From: Caldilineaceae bacterium SB0664_bin_27 | GTDB lineage: Bacteria > Chloroflexota > Anaerolineae > Caldilineales > Caldilineaceae | Reading direction: 5' to 3' | Assembly (NCBI GenBank): GCA_009838625.1 | Contig: VXRG01000053.1 | Coordinates: 1 to 60,646 of the forward strand | DNA: 60,646 nt | Shown here: piece after piece, positions 45,750 to 54,760 of the stretch | Position numbering within the stretch: position 1 is the first letter of the stretch | How the letters are laid out: each line of letters begins with the position of its first letter | Notes under the pieces: generated by a model | Seen by the model: the letters and a program-made list of their open reading frames with translations, nothing else | The model's database searches: none | Told to the model about the DNA's origin: nothing | Position numbers and translations under genes: made by a program

Positions 45750-47294
45750 ATGATTGTAGGCTACAACCCGGAGACCCATTTCGAGCGCTTTGGCGATCAG
45801 ACCCAGTATTTTCTGGATGACACGGTGCTGGAGTGGGTGAAGAATATCAAGCGCACGCAGCATGTTGCGACCAAGCATGCGGCCAACCCCGTCATCCGGC
45901 GCGACAGGCCGTGGGAGGTGTGGCCCCACTTCAACACGACGGTAACGGCGCTGCGCGACGAAGACGGCCGCTTTCGCTGCTGGTATATGGACTTCACCAA
46001 CCTGGGCTTTGAAGGCGGGGCTGAGGCGGTTTGGAAACCGAAACTGAGTTATGCCGAATCCAGCGACGGCGTACACTGGCACAAACCGGAGCTGGGCGCT
46101 GTCATCGTCGACGGACAAGACACAAACAGACTGGACTGGGACGACAGGCTGGGTACGCCGGTCGCGCTCTCGGTGATCCGGGATCCGGTCGATCGGGATC
46201 CTGAGCGCCGCTACAAGATGGCCTTCCTACCGGAGAAGCTTAACATCAACGTGCCAAAGCGCAGCACGATCACGCATTCCCATTCCCTGGGCCTTTGTTT
46301 CGCTTACTCCGCTGACGGATTCCACTGGACGCAGGAGCCTTCGAATCCGGTGAATCTGATCTGGGGAGGGGACGTTCTATCGCTTTCCTACGATGAAGAA
46401 CTGTCGCGCTATGTGATCTATGGACGCGGGCATTACGCGGCCGAGACGGGTAATCCGGCCGGCGACCAGTGGTTTACGCGCCACTATCCAGGACAGCCGT
46501 ATGGGTGGATCCCAAAGCGGGCGGTCTACCGGCTGGAGAGCGAGAATCTGTTGGACTGGACGCCGGCGCGGCGGGTGCTGGCGCCGGGGGCCTATCACAA
46601 TCTGGACGACCAGTTCTACGCGCTCTCCTATTTCCGGCTGGGGCGCTATCACTGCGGGCTGCTTCCGGTGTTTCACACGGTCGACAACACAAAAGACACT
46701 GAGCTGGTCTACAGCCACGACGGCATCGAGTGGAGCCACTATCCGCACGGACCATGGGTGATTCCACGTGAGGGCGAAGAGACGTGGGATGCATTCCAGG
46801 TGGACACTGTGATTCCGCCGGTGCGGGTGGGAGACAAGAGTTACATATTTTATGGCGGGGCCGATTTTCATCACGACTGGGCGTTCGTGGGCAAAGCACA
46901 AGGGCTGGATACACCCGAGGCAGACCGGCCGCCTGATAAATTGAACGAGGGGCTGGGGCTTGCTGTGCTGCGCGCCGACGGCTTCGTGTCATTGGATGCG
47001 GGGCTGCGCGAGGGGATTATCAGCACAAAGCCCTTCTTCTCCACCGGCGAGAGGCTAATTATCAATGCCCGCTGCCATGGCAATGGATATATAGACGTAG
47101 AGGTCACTGATCCGATGGACGAGCCCTGGGCCGGATTCACGCGCTTGGAGTCTGACCGGTTCAGCGGCGACTCGGTTGAGCATGTGGTCACATGGCAAGG
47201 GCGGTCGGCGGTGAACGAAATCGTCGGCTATACACGTTTGCGCTTCTACATGCAAGACGCGGAGCTCTACTCATTCCGGGTAGCGGATGCCTGA
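45750..47294 (+). CDS. Beta-propeller glycosidase-like protein, member 2
   Basis: A 514-aa relative of the 38439 product with the same layout. Blades show FRCWYMDFTN, YAESSDGVHWHKPEL, VIRDPVDRDPERRYKM, YSADGFHWTQEP and YSHDGIEWSHYP. The C-terminal domain begins VLRADGFVSLDAGLREGIISTKPF, almost the same as in member 1. No signal peptide is present, so it would act in the cytoplasm on imported material. The start is 4 bp after the permease stop. Catalytic acids are not assigned. Confidence 0.72.
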   Translation: MIVGYNPETHFERFGDQTQYFLDDTVLEWVKNIKRTQHVATKHAANPVIRRDRPWEVWPHFNTTVTALRDEDGRFRCWYMDFTNLGFEGGAEAVWKPKLSYAESSDGVHWHKPELGAVIVDGQDTNRLDWDDRLGTPVALSVIRDPVDRDPERRYKMAFLPEKLNINVPKRSTITHSHSLGLCFAYSADGFHWTQEPSNPVNLIWGGDVLSLSYDEELSRYVIYGRGHYAAETGNPAGDQWFTRHYPGQPYGWIPKRAVYRLESENLLDWTPARRVLAPGAYHNLDDQFYALSYFRLGRYHCGLLPVFHTVDNTKDTELVYSHDGIEWSHYPHGPWVIPREGEETWDAFQVDTVIPPVRVGDKSYIFYGGADFHHDWAFVGKAQGLDTPEADRPPDKLNEGLGLAVLRADGFVSLDAGLREGIISTKPFFSTGERLIINARCHGNGYIDVEVTDPMDEPWAGFTRLESDRFSGDSVEHVVTWQGRSAVNEIVGYTRLRFYMQDAELYSFRVADA

Positions 47295-47312
47295 GAATGA
47301 CGCAAAATTCCC

Positions 47313-47340
47313 TTGACAACCGCCCAAAAACCAGTACACT
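47313..47340 (+). promoter_or_regulatory. Consensus-like promoter
   Basis: TTGACA (47313-47318), a 16-bp spacer and TACACT (47335-47340). It points toward the small broken ORF at 47467. Confidence 0.5.
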
Positions 47341-47383
47341 TGTCCCTCTCCCCCGGATCTTTCTACACCCGGCTAGCGAGAAA

Positions 47384-47422
47384 CCGATGGCTGGGCGTCG
47401 CCAACCATCTCCCAGCCATCGG
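47384..47422 (+). repeat. Perfect 12-bp inverted repeat
   Basis: CCGATGGCTGGG (47384-47395) and CCCAGCCATCGG (47411-47422) are exact reverse complements around a 15-nt loop. It falls between the promoter at 47313 and the AAGGAGG at 47450-47456. Confidence 0.7.
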
Positions 47423-47466
47423 CGCACACAACCGGTGGTGTACACTTGCAAAGGAGGATCATTCCT

Positions 47467-47547
47467 TTGCCCAAAACACTCTGTACAGGAGTCAGAAAAG
47501 ACGGCCAGCCCCTCCAGGACCGCTACCTCGACATCCTCGTGGCCTAG
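47467..47547 (+). pseudogene. Possible broken small ORF
   Basis: A TTG at 47467 placed 10 nt after AAGGAGG opens a 26-codon frame (LPKTLCTGVRKDGQPLQDRY and a few more residues) stopped by TAG at 47545. The CTGVRKDGQP start resembles the head of small Cys-rich Chloroflexota proteins I recall, but no continuation is evident. It may be a remnant at an island edge. Confidence 0.25.
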
Positions 47548-47834
47548 GCCGCCGACACCGCTCCACCCGTCCACGCCCAACCCCGGCCCTGGAGCGAAAC
47601 CTTCCCTTCCCATAGCGAAACCGGACATCCTTGCCGCACAGTGACCCGTCGACACTAGGGGATTGTCTGAACTGTGGTTCTAGGGGATTTGGGAGACCAA
47701 CAGTGATCTGTGTTGTAGGGGGAGGCGGTGAACTAGCGGCCCACTTTCGACTGGCCTCGCGCTCCTTGGATTCACGAGCCTCTCGGCGCCTGCGTACACA
47801 CCGCCTTATTCTGGCGCGAGTCACTTCCGTCTAC

Positions 47835-48062
47835 TCATATTCGTGCCGCGCGGCCCGGACCGGCATCCTTGCAGTTCGACTCCAAGTGGCGGAGCTTTTC
47901 TTGACGATAGACAGAACCGTCTTCAAGTTGGGGCTTAGCAGATGGTATGGCTATATTGGGCGGTAGGTAGTATCGCTCTGGACGGTAGTGGCTGTTCCTA
48001 ATGTGCTCGCCGATGTCTGTTGCTACTCGACCGAAACGTTGAGACAGTGCAGAGGCGCCCAT
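47835..48062 (-). CDS. Possible small hypothetical protein downstream of druE
   Basis: A 75-aa frame with GAGGGG about 6 nt before the ATG at 48062, starting 71 bp beyond the druE stop on the same strand. I recognise no domain. It may be a real tail gene of the operon or chance. Confidence 0.22.
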   Translation of the reverse strand: MGASALSQRFGRVATDIGEHIRNSHYRPERYYLPPNIAIPSAKPQLEDGSVYRQEKLRHLESNCKDAGPGRAARI

Positions 48063-48133
48063 TCCGTCCCCTCGCGGTAGCGATCATCCACGATAGCATG
48101 AGGTGAGGGAAGTCATCCGTCATTCTGAATGTG

Positions 48134-51100
48134 CTAGCCCGAGTCTATTGCCTCTATGATTTGACTGGTGGCCGCCGGCAGGTTCCTCGTCACCACAATT
48201 TCATCACAGAGCACCACCTGGTGGGCAGGAGAAGTCTGCCTGACTTTCCTGAGCGCCTCATCGGCAGGCGTGTCTTTCGTAAGCGGTTTACAAAGGCCCA
48301 CGAAGAAGTCGGTCCCATCAGCCCGTTTCACGCATATGGGAATCGTCACTGGGCCGAGACCAGGGAGTGTCATAGGATGGTCTAAAGCGAAGGTCACATG
48401 AGGAAGGTCTTGCCTGATGAGGTCCTCGCAGAGCAATTTGGTTGAACCACGTAAACGTTCGACTTCCATTGACGGGTAGCTTCCGTCGATCAAGAATCTC
48501 AAGAGACTTGCGCCTAGGTGGCGGTCCAAGAGGTCGTGTTCGAACTTGTTCTTGTAGCTTCTCAGGCAGCGATAGCATGACCGATCACAGTTCTCTGGGC
48601 ATCTTTCCAGGATATATAAGGCTTCTTTGAAGACGTTTAGCCCTAGTTCACCGACACGCCGGGCAAAGCCGGCACCACCCGACAAAGTGTCATAGAGAAA
48701 TATCTCGGCTTCGAGACCCTTGCGACCATATTCAGTAAGCGCAGGTCGGTATTCAGCCTGCAGCTCATTGGGGTCCAATTCCAAGAGCCTGCATGCTGCT
48801 ATCGCTAGTGCCTCGCTGATTGTGCGCAGTGCAACGTTTGTTGGCAGCAAGCCCGGCAATAGGGTGAGCGGTGGCTTCACGCCTATCGATATGAGAAGCA
48901 CATCGCTGATGAAGTCCGTCCCCAGTACTAATCCGGTAGTCGTACCCGCACCTGGGCAATTCTGATCCCTTGGATCGGGATATGGTTTACGGTGGTCTGC
49001 TCCCAGTTGACCGTCCCGTGTCGCGGTAGGTTCGATGAGGCCGCATCTTGTGCAATAAGAGTAACCTTCGTCTCGCGGCCCACGGTTGGTGACGAGCAGG
49101 TAATCCCTAGTGTAGTGTTTGCGAATACGCTCATTAAGATTTGTCCACCCCTCTGGGTCTGATGGGGTAGGCATCGTCAACTTGGCGCGGGTGGCGTAGC
49201 TCCTTGCCGGCTGGTCGTCTGGTGATGTCCCCTCTTCTCGGCTGACGGGATGCGCAAATCCAGGGGGCCTCAGCCAGGTCTTTGCTGGACCTAACGTTCC
49301 TATGCCGCCACAACCGTCACAATCTTTGGTCGCTCCCCTTTCTGCTTCACCCAAGGGGTCGGTGAGGGCGTAATGGCATACGCTGCATTCGTAGTACAGT
49401 CGTCGGCTGTTCCAGGCATTGAACCGATCACCTGAGAATGGCGAGTACAGCGCTCCCGAGGTCCAGAGTTTGCTGTCAATCCAGACCTCCTTCCCCGGCG
49501 CGTATTGAGAGAGCGCAGTAGCAAGTCCTTGTGACGGCGTATACCGAAATGCCGCGCGATAACTGGTTGAGCGCTCTTTGTCAAAAACATGGAACGCGGC
49601 AACATCTGTAGGAAACGCATACCGAGGAAGCACAGCCTTGTAGAGCAGACGGTCTAGCAGATTCTCGGAAGGGTCTCGGGTTGGCCCTTCTTCACCTGCC
49701 TCTTCCGGTGCCTCCAGGCTCGCCGTATCACCCGCCTCGCTCGGCTCACTGTCTTCGCCCGAACCAAGTGGGACGTACTCGATGGCGGTGTCGATGTCAC
49801 GCAACGTTGCCTCAACTAGCTGGCTAAGAAGGTTTTGGCGTTCAACGCCAGCAACCTCTTTTGGAAGCAGCGCATCGACCTCCCCTCTCAACTCGGCCTC
49901 GTTCGAGTACAGCCATTGTTCCAGATCAACGCGGTTCAATGCCTTCCCGGGGTTCTTGAAGTCAGCCACTGTCCCTAGCACAGCGAACAGATGGGGCTGA
50001 TCTTCTGGGCTAATCTGAGGTAACCTTGCTTGGTGGTATTGCTGTAGCAGATGTGCCGTAACGTGACGTCGGGCAATCACAGGATTGTCTAGGGTCAGTG
50101 ATGGTTCATCGACTACTCCTCGGATCATCTGATCGGGATGTTCGAAGTAGTGCTCATCGTGACTGTCAGCGCTCCCGAATGCAGTAACCGTTGCCACCGA
50201 GTCTCCTCTGCGTCCTGCTCGGCCGGCGCGCTGTTGGTAGTTTGCTCTGGCTGGAGGCATGTTCCTGAGAGACACACCTGAGAGTGCGCCTATGTCGATG
50301 CCAACCTCCATTGTGGTAGTGCATGAGAGAACATCTATCGCCGGTCTCTCTTGCCCCGTATCCCCAGGACCCAAGTCCACATCCTGGAAGAGAATCTCGT
50401 GCTCCTCAGCTTTGGAGAAAATCTCGTTCGCCTGTGCAGTGTTGACCTGCGCAGTGTGCTCTGCAGCAATGAGGGCCATTGGAGGTATCGGCGGTGACGC
50501 CAAAGCGGCCAATGTGCTGGACCGATAGTACCCTTTCCTGGCGGCGAAGACAGGATCTGCGTCTGGGTCAATGGGTTCAGCAACGTCACGCCCGCAGTTG
50601 GCACAAGTGTTTCTCCCTGGAAGTGGTCTTTGGGCTGTACGGCACGATTGGCAGTACGACCAGTCGCCACCGATTGCTAGCGACAGCTCCTTCCCGGCCA
50701 GTCGGAACATGCCCTTAGATGTCGGCTCGGCAAATGTCTCCAGTAACTGCGGAAGCCATTTCCTTTCAAAGAGCCCTATACTCGACGTGTCGGATAGGAG
50801 ACGCTTCATAGCCGAGAATCTGCCTGAACGTGAATGAATAACTGTAGACGACCAGGCTCCTGGCATTCGGCTCAACCATATTCCCGGCCGCATCCAACAG
50901 CGTAGCCACGCGCGGACGAGTGCGAGCTTTTCGGCATCTGACTCCGCGTAGTTAGGAATATCAGGTAAGGCCGTTACGACGGAAGTATGGCTCGATCGCT
51001 CCACAAGTGATGCCAATGCCAGCGGCTCCAAACCATAGTACCTATCTGTTATCAAAGTCATGATCGAACGAAGCAGCGATGCAGGTGGTTGCGAATTCTT

Positions 51101-53665
51101 GAGGTCCATGAGGAGTTCAAGGAGGAAACCATCGTCCTCTAGTGCGCCGCTTTCGAGTGCCTGGTCTACAGTATTCTCTCCTTCGAAACTTTCGCCGGCT
51201 CTCAATCCGGGCCGCAGCCGTACTCCCATTTCCTTGGCTGCGATCAACACTGCGAGGTATAGATCTTCTAGCGAAAGGAATCGGGCTATTGTCGGATTTC
51301 TGTTCAAGAGATCGTATCCCGATACGATTAGGGGGCGCAGCGCGTCCTGTGTCGAGTAGGTCTGGATATTTGGTGCGAGGCGGGCGGCCATTTGCCTGGA
51401 ATCCGAAAAGATGAGGACTTTCCGGCCTCGTAGGGGAGCCAGCTTGGTTGCCGGTTTGGGACTAGGGGGCTGAACCTGAATCTGCTTTGAAATGAGCGCT
51501 TGAAAGGGTTGGTCACCCTTGGTCTGATGGTCCTGAACAGAAGTTCGTCCGAATGCGGCGGTCCCGTCACATCCTGCGCAGGGTTTGAATTCGCCCGGGG
51601 ATGAGTAAGAGGCGCCATCCTCAGTGCTAGGAGGGTCTGCACGGTTGGCCCGCAAGTAGACCTGCCGATTCCGCCCCCCTAAATTGAGAGGGTTCAAACG
51701 TCCTGTTACCAGATCGTAGTCGGCAACTTCAACGTTCTTCTTGAAGACAGGCTCTTCCAGGAGAAGGTCTACGGCCTCCAATTCGCTGTACGACCCCGAC
51801 AACGTCCTGAGTGCGCCGCCTGGTTCTGACCAAAGGAAATCGGGCTCTCCGACGTCGTTGGTATAGGCCCGAGCATAGGCCGTACCACAATTGCGGCAAG
51901 TATAGAGTTCCAGGACCCTCGCACCGCATTCGCATACAGCTCGGGGCTGACCAAACAACCTGCCCGAAGGTCCTCCACGTTGCTCTGCTGGCAATTCAGT
52001 GCATTGAGAGTCCATACAGACCCACAGTCCTGCGAGTCCTCTAAAGAGGGAGTGAACTCTACAAGGCATCAGCCCGGGCTGGTCTGAGTCAGGCCTGGCC
52101 ATGCTGGCTAGAGCTATCAGTGCAGTGACAGCCCGATCGGCCACATCAGAGGGAGTCTCCTCGAATAACATTTCCCCGAGATCTGCGACCGGTTGAGCCT
52201 CCGTCATCGTCACATTGATAAGTTTCGACATCGGTGGGAATGATTGAAGCGCTTTCTGCAGTGTTTGATGCAGGGGGCCCGATGGTTCGACCCTTTGGTA
52301 CCGCAGGAAATCCTCAACGTGCGACATTCGACCTGAGTCAGACTCCGAGTCGTAAAAATCGGCAAGGTCAATCGCCTCTAGGGCCAGGGCATCTTCGAGC
52401 GAGCCCTTTGCTGCATAGGGACGGAAAGAGAGTTCGCCTTCAACGGGACTGAAGTCTCCTGAATCCTTGCCAGTGAGTTGGGCGGCAAACTTCAGGGCGT
52501 AGTCTGAGTCCTGCATGCTTGCGCTAGTGCAGATGACCTGTAGTCGTTCTGGCGGAATCCCGAGTCGCGTGCACAACCGCCGAATGAGGAGTGCTACCTC
52601 TGTGCCCGCAGCCCCCCGATAAAGGTGAGCTTCGTCGATGACCAACAGGAACGACTCTTCAGGATTTGCGCTTAGCCAATCGCGCGTTTGGTCAAAGATT
52701 GGCCTTTCCAGCGGGCGCATCATCATGTATTCCAACATCGAGTAGTTGGTCACCAAGATGTCTGGAGGTGCCGCCTGTACTTCGTGACGAGTAAGCAACT
52801 CCGGATCTTGGGGTAGCGTAACAGCCCTCTTGAACTCTCCAGTCTTTGCGTCCTTCCATCGCTGCCTTCTTTGGCCATACCAGCCAGTCAGATCGGGTTT
52901 GGCCGGCCATTTGCCCCGCTCCTGTAGTTCTCGAACCAGCACTTCTGCTTCAGCCTGTTGGGGAGAGGTCGGATCTCCAGCTATTTCCAGATTTCTTATG
53001 TAGTAGTCCCTTATCGGTGCAAGCTTGGTTTGGTCCTTCCTCGCTTCACGTACCCCCGGATACAGGGTTCGGCTTGTATATCGGGCAAAGCGAGGAGGCC
53101 TTCCGGTCCACCCCATGAACTTGTCGCAAATGCGTTTATCTGCAAACAGTTGCCTGAGCCGTCCAAGCTGGTCATTGACTAAGGCGTTCATTGGATACAG
53201 TACCATCGTCCTTACTGCGGGCGTATCTCCGAATGCCTGGCCATTCCTTTGGGCTTCGCAAGCCAGCTTGCCCAGGATGGGCAATAGGAAACACTCAGTC
53301 TTACCTGACCCTGTCCCTGTCATCACAACGAGGCTGCGGCCATCTACGAGCGACAGCTTCGTCGAAACCGCTTGGTGTTCATATGGAGGATCGTATATCA
53401 GTCGGCGCAGATCTCCATCGGGCTCAGAGACAGCACCGAAGACTTCAAGCGTGGCCGGGTCAAGTCCAAGGTCTTTGAAGGTCGTACCGGTCTTGTAGCG
53501 AGGCGTGCTTTCCAAGTAGGGGCGCTGGTGAATCACACCAGGTGTCTGGAGAATCTCTTGACGCTGCGCAACAAGGGTTGGATCACTGATGTGATAAGTA
53601 GCCTCGATGTAATCCTGCAGGGCACCCTGCATCTGCTGGATGGTCTCTATGATAGTCAACGACAT
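48134..53665 (-). CDS. druE: DruE: giant DEAH-box helicase with C-terminal DUF1998
   Basis: An 1843-aa ATP-dependent helicase, the large subunit shared by Druantia systems. Walker A TGTGSGKT is at 116-123, LYPMNAL at 157-163 and the DEAH box at 344-347. The second RecA half has MEVGIDIG and motif VI QQRAGRAGRR near 1145. Several Cys4 clusters, probably zinc-binding, lie between and after the lobes (CRNCGTAY, YCQSCRTAQ/CANCG, YECSVCHYA/CDGCG). The DUF1998 region near 1655-1710 has SGGAGFARRVGEL and CPENCDRSCYRCLRSY. A good RBS (AGGGGAAG) precedes the ATG. Both helicase lobes look intact. Confidence 0.9.
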   Translation of the reverse strand: MSLTIIETIQQMQGALQDYIEATYHISDPTLVAQRQEILQTPGVIHQRPYLESTPRYKTGTTFKDLGLDPATLEVFGAVSEPDGDLRRLIYDPPYEHQAVSTKLSLVDGRSLVVMTGTGSGKTECFLLPILGKLACEAQRNGQAFGDTPAVRTMVLYPMNALVNDQLGRLRQLFADKRICDKFMGWTGRPPRFARYTSRTLYPGVREARKDQTKLAPIRDYYIRNLEIAGDPTSPQQAEAEVLVRELQERGKWPAKPDLTGWYGQRRQRWKDAKTGEFKRAVTLPQDPELLTRHEVQAAPPDILVTNYSMLEYMMMRPLERPIFDQTRDWLSANPEESFLLVIDEAHLYRGAAGTEVALLIRRLCTRLGIPPERLQVICTSASMQDSDYALKFAAQLTGKDSGDFSPVEGELSFRPYAAKGSLEDALALEAIDLADFYDSESDSGRMSHVEDFLRYQRVEPSGPLHQTLQKALQSFPPMSKLINVTMTEAQPVADLGEMLFEETPSDVADRAVTALIALASMARPDSDQPGLMPCRVHSLFRGLAGLWVCMDSQCTELPAEQRGGPSGRLFGQPRAVCECGARVLELYTCRNCGTAYARAYTNDVGEPDFLWSEPGGALRTLSGSYSELEAVDLLLEEPVFKKNVEVADYDLVTGRLNPLNLGGRNRQVYLRANRADPPSTEDGASYSSPGEFKPCAGCDGTAAFGRTSVQDHQTKGDQPFQALISKQIQVQPPSPKPATKLAPLRGRKVLIFSDSRQMAARLAPNIQTYSTQDALRPLIVSGYDLLNRNPTIARFLSLEDLYLAVLIAAKEMGVRLRPGLRAGESFEGENTVDQALESGALEDDGFLLELLMDLKNSQPPASLLRSIMTLITDRYYGLEPLALASLVERSSHTSVVTALPDIPNYAESDAEKLALVRAWLRCWMRPGIWLSRMPGAWSSTVIHSRSGRFSAMKRLLSDTSSIGLFERKWLPQLLETFAEPTSKGMFRLAGKELSLAIGGDWSYCQSCRTAQRPLPGRNTCANCGRDVAEPIDPDADPVFAARKGYYRSSTLAALASPPIPPMALIAAEHTAQVNTAQANEIFSKAEEHEILFQDVDLGPGDTGQERPAIDVLSCTTTMEVGIDIGALSGVSLRNMPPARANYQQRAGRAGRRGDSVATVTAFGSADSHDEHYFEHPDQMIRGVVDEPSLTLDNPVIARRHVTAHLLQQYHQARLPQISPEDQPHLFAVLGTVADFKNPGKALNRVDLEQWLYSNEAELRGEVDALLPKEVAGVERQNLLSQLVEATLRDIDTAIEYVPLGSGEDSEPSEAGDTASLEAPEEAGEEGPTRDPSENLLDRLLYKAVLPRYAFPTDVAAFHVFDKERSTSYRAAFRYTPSQGLATALSQYAPGKEVWIDSKLWTSGALYSPFSGDRFNAWNSRRLYYECSVCHYALTDPLGEAERGATKDCDGCGGIGTLGPAKTWLRPPGFAHPVSREEGTSPDDQPARSYATRAKLTMPTPSDPEGWTNLNERIRKHYTRDYLLVTNRGPRDEGYSYCTRCGLIEPTATRDGQLGADHRKPYPDPRDQNCPGAGTTTGLVLGTDFISDVLLISIGVKPPLTLLPGLLPTNVALRTISEALAIAACRLLELDPNELQAEYRPALTEYGRKGLEAEIFLYDTLSGGAGFARRVGELGLNVFKEALYILERCPENCDRSCYRCLRSYKNKFEHDLLDRHLGASLLRFLIDGSYPSMEVERLRGSTKLLCEDLIRQDLPHVTFALDHPMTLPGLGPVTIPICVKRADGTDFFVGLCKPLTKDTPADEALRKVRQTSPAHQVVLCDEIVVTRNLPAATSQIIEAIDSG

Positions 53666-53683
53666 TTCTTCCCCTTCTGTCGG

Positions 53684-54760
53684 TCAACGAGGTTCTGGAC
53701 TCCCTTTTAGTTCCGCTAACCACAATACATCACTAGAAAAGTTCACTTCCTGCTCTAACTCAGCCTCGGCCAATCGATAGGCGAAAAGGCATCCAGGGCT
53801 TGAAACAGGGTGGCCTACCGAGTCGAGTCTGCGGCGAGCCCACATGGGTATGGGAGAGAAGAATTGTATCACGTATGAATTCTCTGCGCCCGAGTTTACC
53901 CTGAACAACTGCGCGCTTCCTCTAGTTGCGTCGATCGCCATCTGCAAACGCCATGCTTCATCGCATCCACGCCATCGACTGTCCGCCAAGGGTAGGTCTA
54001 CCAGTCGCTCAGGCCTCCCGTCTTTCATCTCTATGTAGCACCACAAATCTCCACCGTAGGCTTGGCTTCGACGCGCGACGAACCGTCCAGAGAGCAAGCC
54101 CTCCGACGTCCATCTTCTAGGGTAGTACCGAACAGGCCGCTCCCCATCTAGTAGCACAAGACCAGGCACGTCGCCTGAGGGCTGAGCTGCGTCTAGGAGG
54201 CGGTCAAAACGAGCCAAATGCTGGGCAGGGGTTTCCTTATGAGGTGCTCTCAACCATTGATGATGGGTTGTTTCGGTGAACCCGAGATGCTGTAGCTCTG
54301 TGCTGAGGTTTTCACCAGGATTAGGGTTCAGACGTCGCAGATGGCCTATGTATTCGATGCGGGCCGCTATACTATCGAGCGCTGGATTGGACACACCCAG
54401 AAGTATTGCTGCACCGCTCTCCCGAGCTACAAAGCTGAGAGGAGCCACATATAGGAGAACTGGTGCAACGGGTGTTGGATCCTCGATGTCGCGGTGCTCA
54501 ATGAGGTCCCCGTGTGAGATCATGGCTTCGAGTGTTTCCCGGACTATTCCCCTGATGTCCTCCGTTTTCTCTACCAGCCCCCGAAGAGGATCAGCAACTG
54601 CATTAACAAGAGTAGTAGACGCGCAAGGGCACAAGAAGCTGGCTGATCTCCTCAGCGAGGCGGCAACCGACTCAACCGAGCTCAGATTAAACGCGGTCCG
54701 GTCGAGTCCAAGCTCAGCTACTTTGTTGGCATGGACTTCCGCGGCGGTCAAACGTCTCAT
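53684..54760 (-). CDS. Druantia-locus protein of unknown function (358 aa)
   Basis: The ATG at 54760 overlaps the preceding stop as ATGA; ATG 54766 and TTG 54772 are also in frame. The stop is 18 bp before druE. Residues 1 to about 100 (RRLTAAEVHANKVAELGLD, then LVEKTEDIRGIVRETLEAMISHGDLIEH) look like a helical, winged-helix-type domain. The rest is alpha/beta, with repeated aromatic patches (VRYYPRRWTSEG, GGDLWCYIEM, QFFSPIPMWARRRLD). I do not recognise the family. By position it corresponds to DruD of type I systems; that is an inference from order only. Confidence 0.75.
   Translation of the reverse strand: MRRLTAAEVHANKVAELGLDRTAFNLSSVESVAASLRRSASFLCPCASTTLVNAVADPLRGLVEKTEDIRGIVRETLEAMISHGDLIEHRDIEDPTPVAPVLLYVAPLSFVARESGAAILLGVSNPALDSIAARIEYIGHLRRLNPNPGENLSTELQHLGFTETTHHQWLRAPHKETPAQHLARFDRLLDAAQPSGDVPGLVLLDGERPVRYYPRRWTSEGLLSGRFVARRSQAYGGDLWCYIEMKDGRPERLVDLPLADSRWRGCDEAWRLQMAIDATRGSAQLFRVNSGAENSYVIQFFSPIPMWARRRLDSVGHPVSSPGCLFAYRLAEAELEQEVNFSSDVLWLAELKGSPEPR

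Larger units (their letters stand above)
47295..48133. other. 839-bp transition zone between uptake region and defence island
   Basis: It lies between convergent genes. It holds the promoter at 47313-47340, the hairpin at 47384-47422, a truncated ORF at 47467-47547 and a possible minus-strand small ORF at 47835-48062. The remaining bases have short overlapping frames on both strands that look non-coding. No integrase or complete insertion sequence was recognised. Confidence 0.5.

Noticed and set aside
47188..47966. Overlapping short frames on both strands after the last metabolic gene
   Set aside because: Composition is Arg/Ser/Pro-rich with no motif and no proper ribosome binding sites, except the two small ORFs listed at low confidence.
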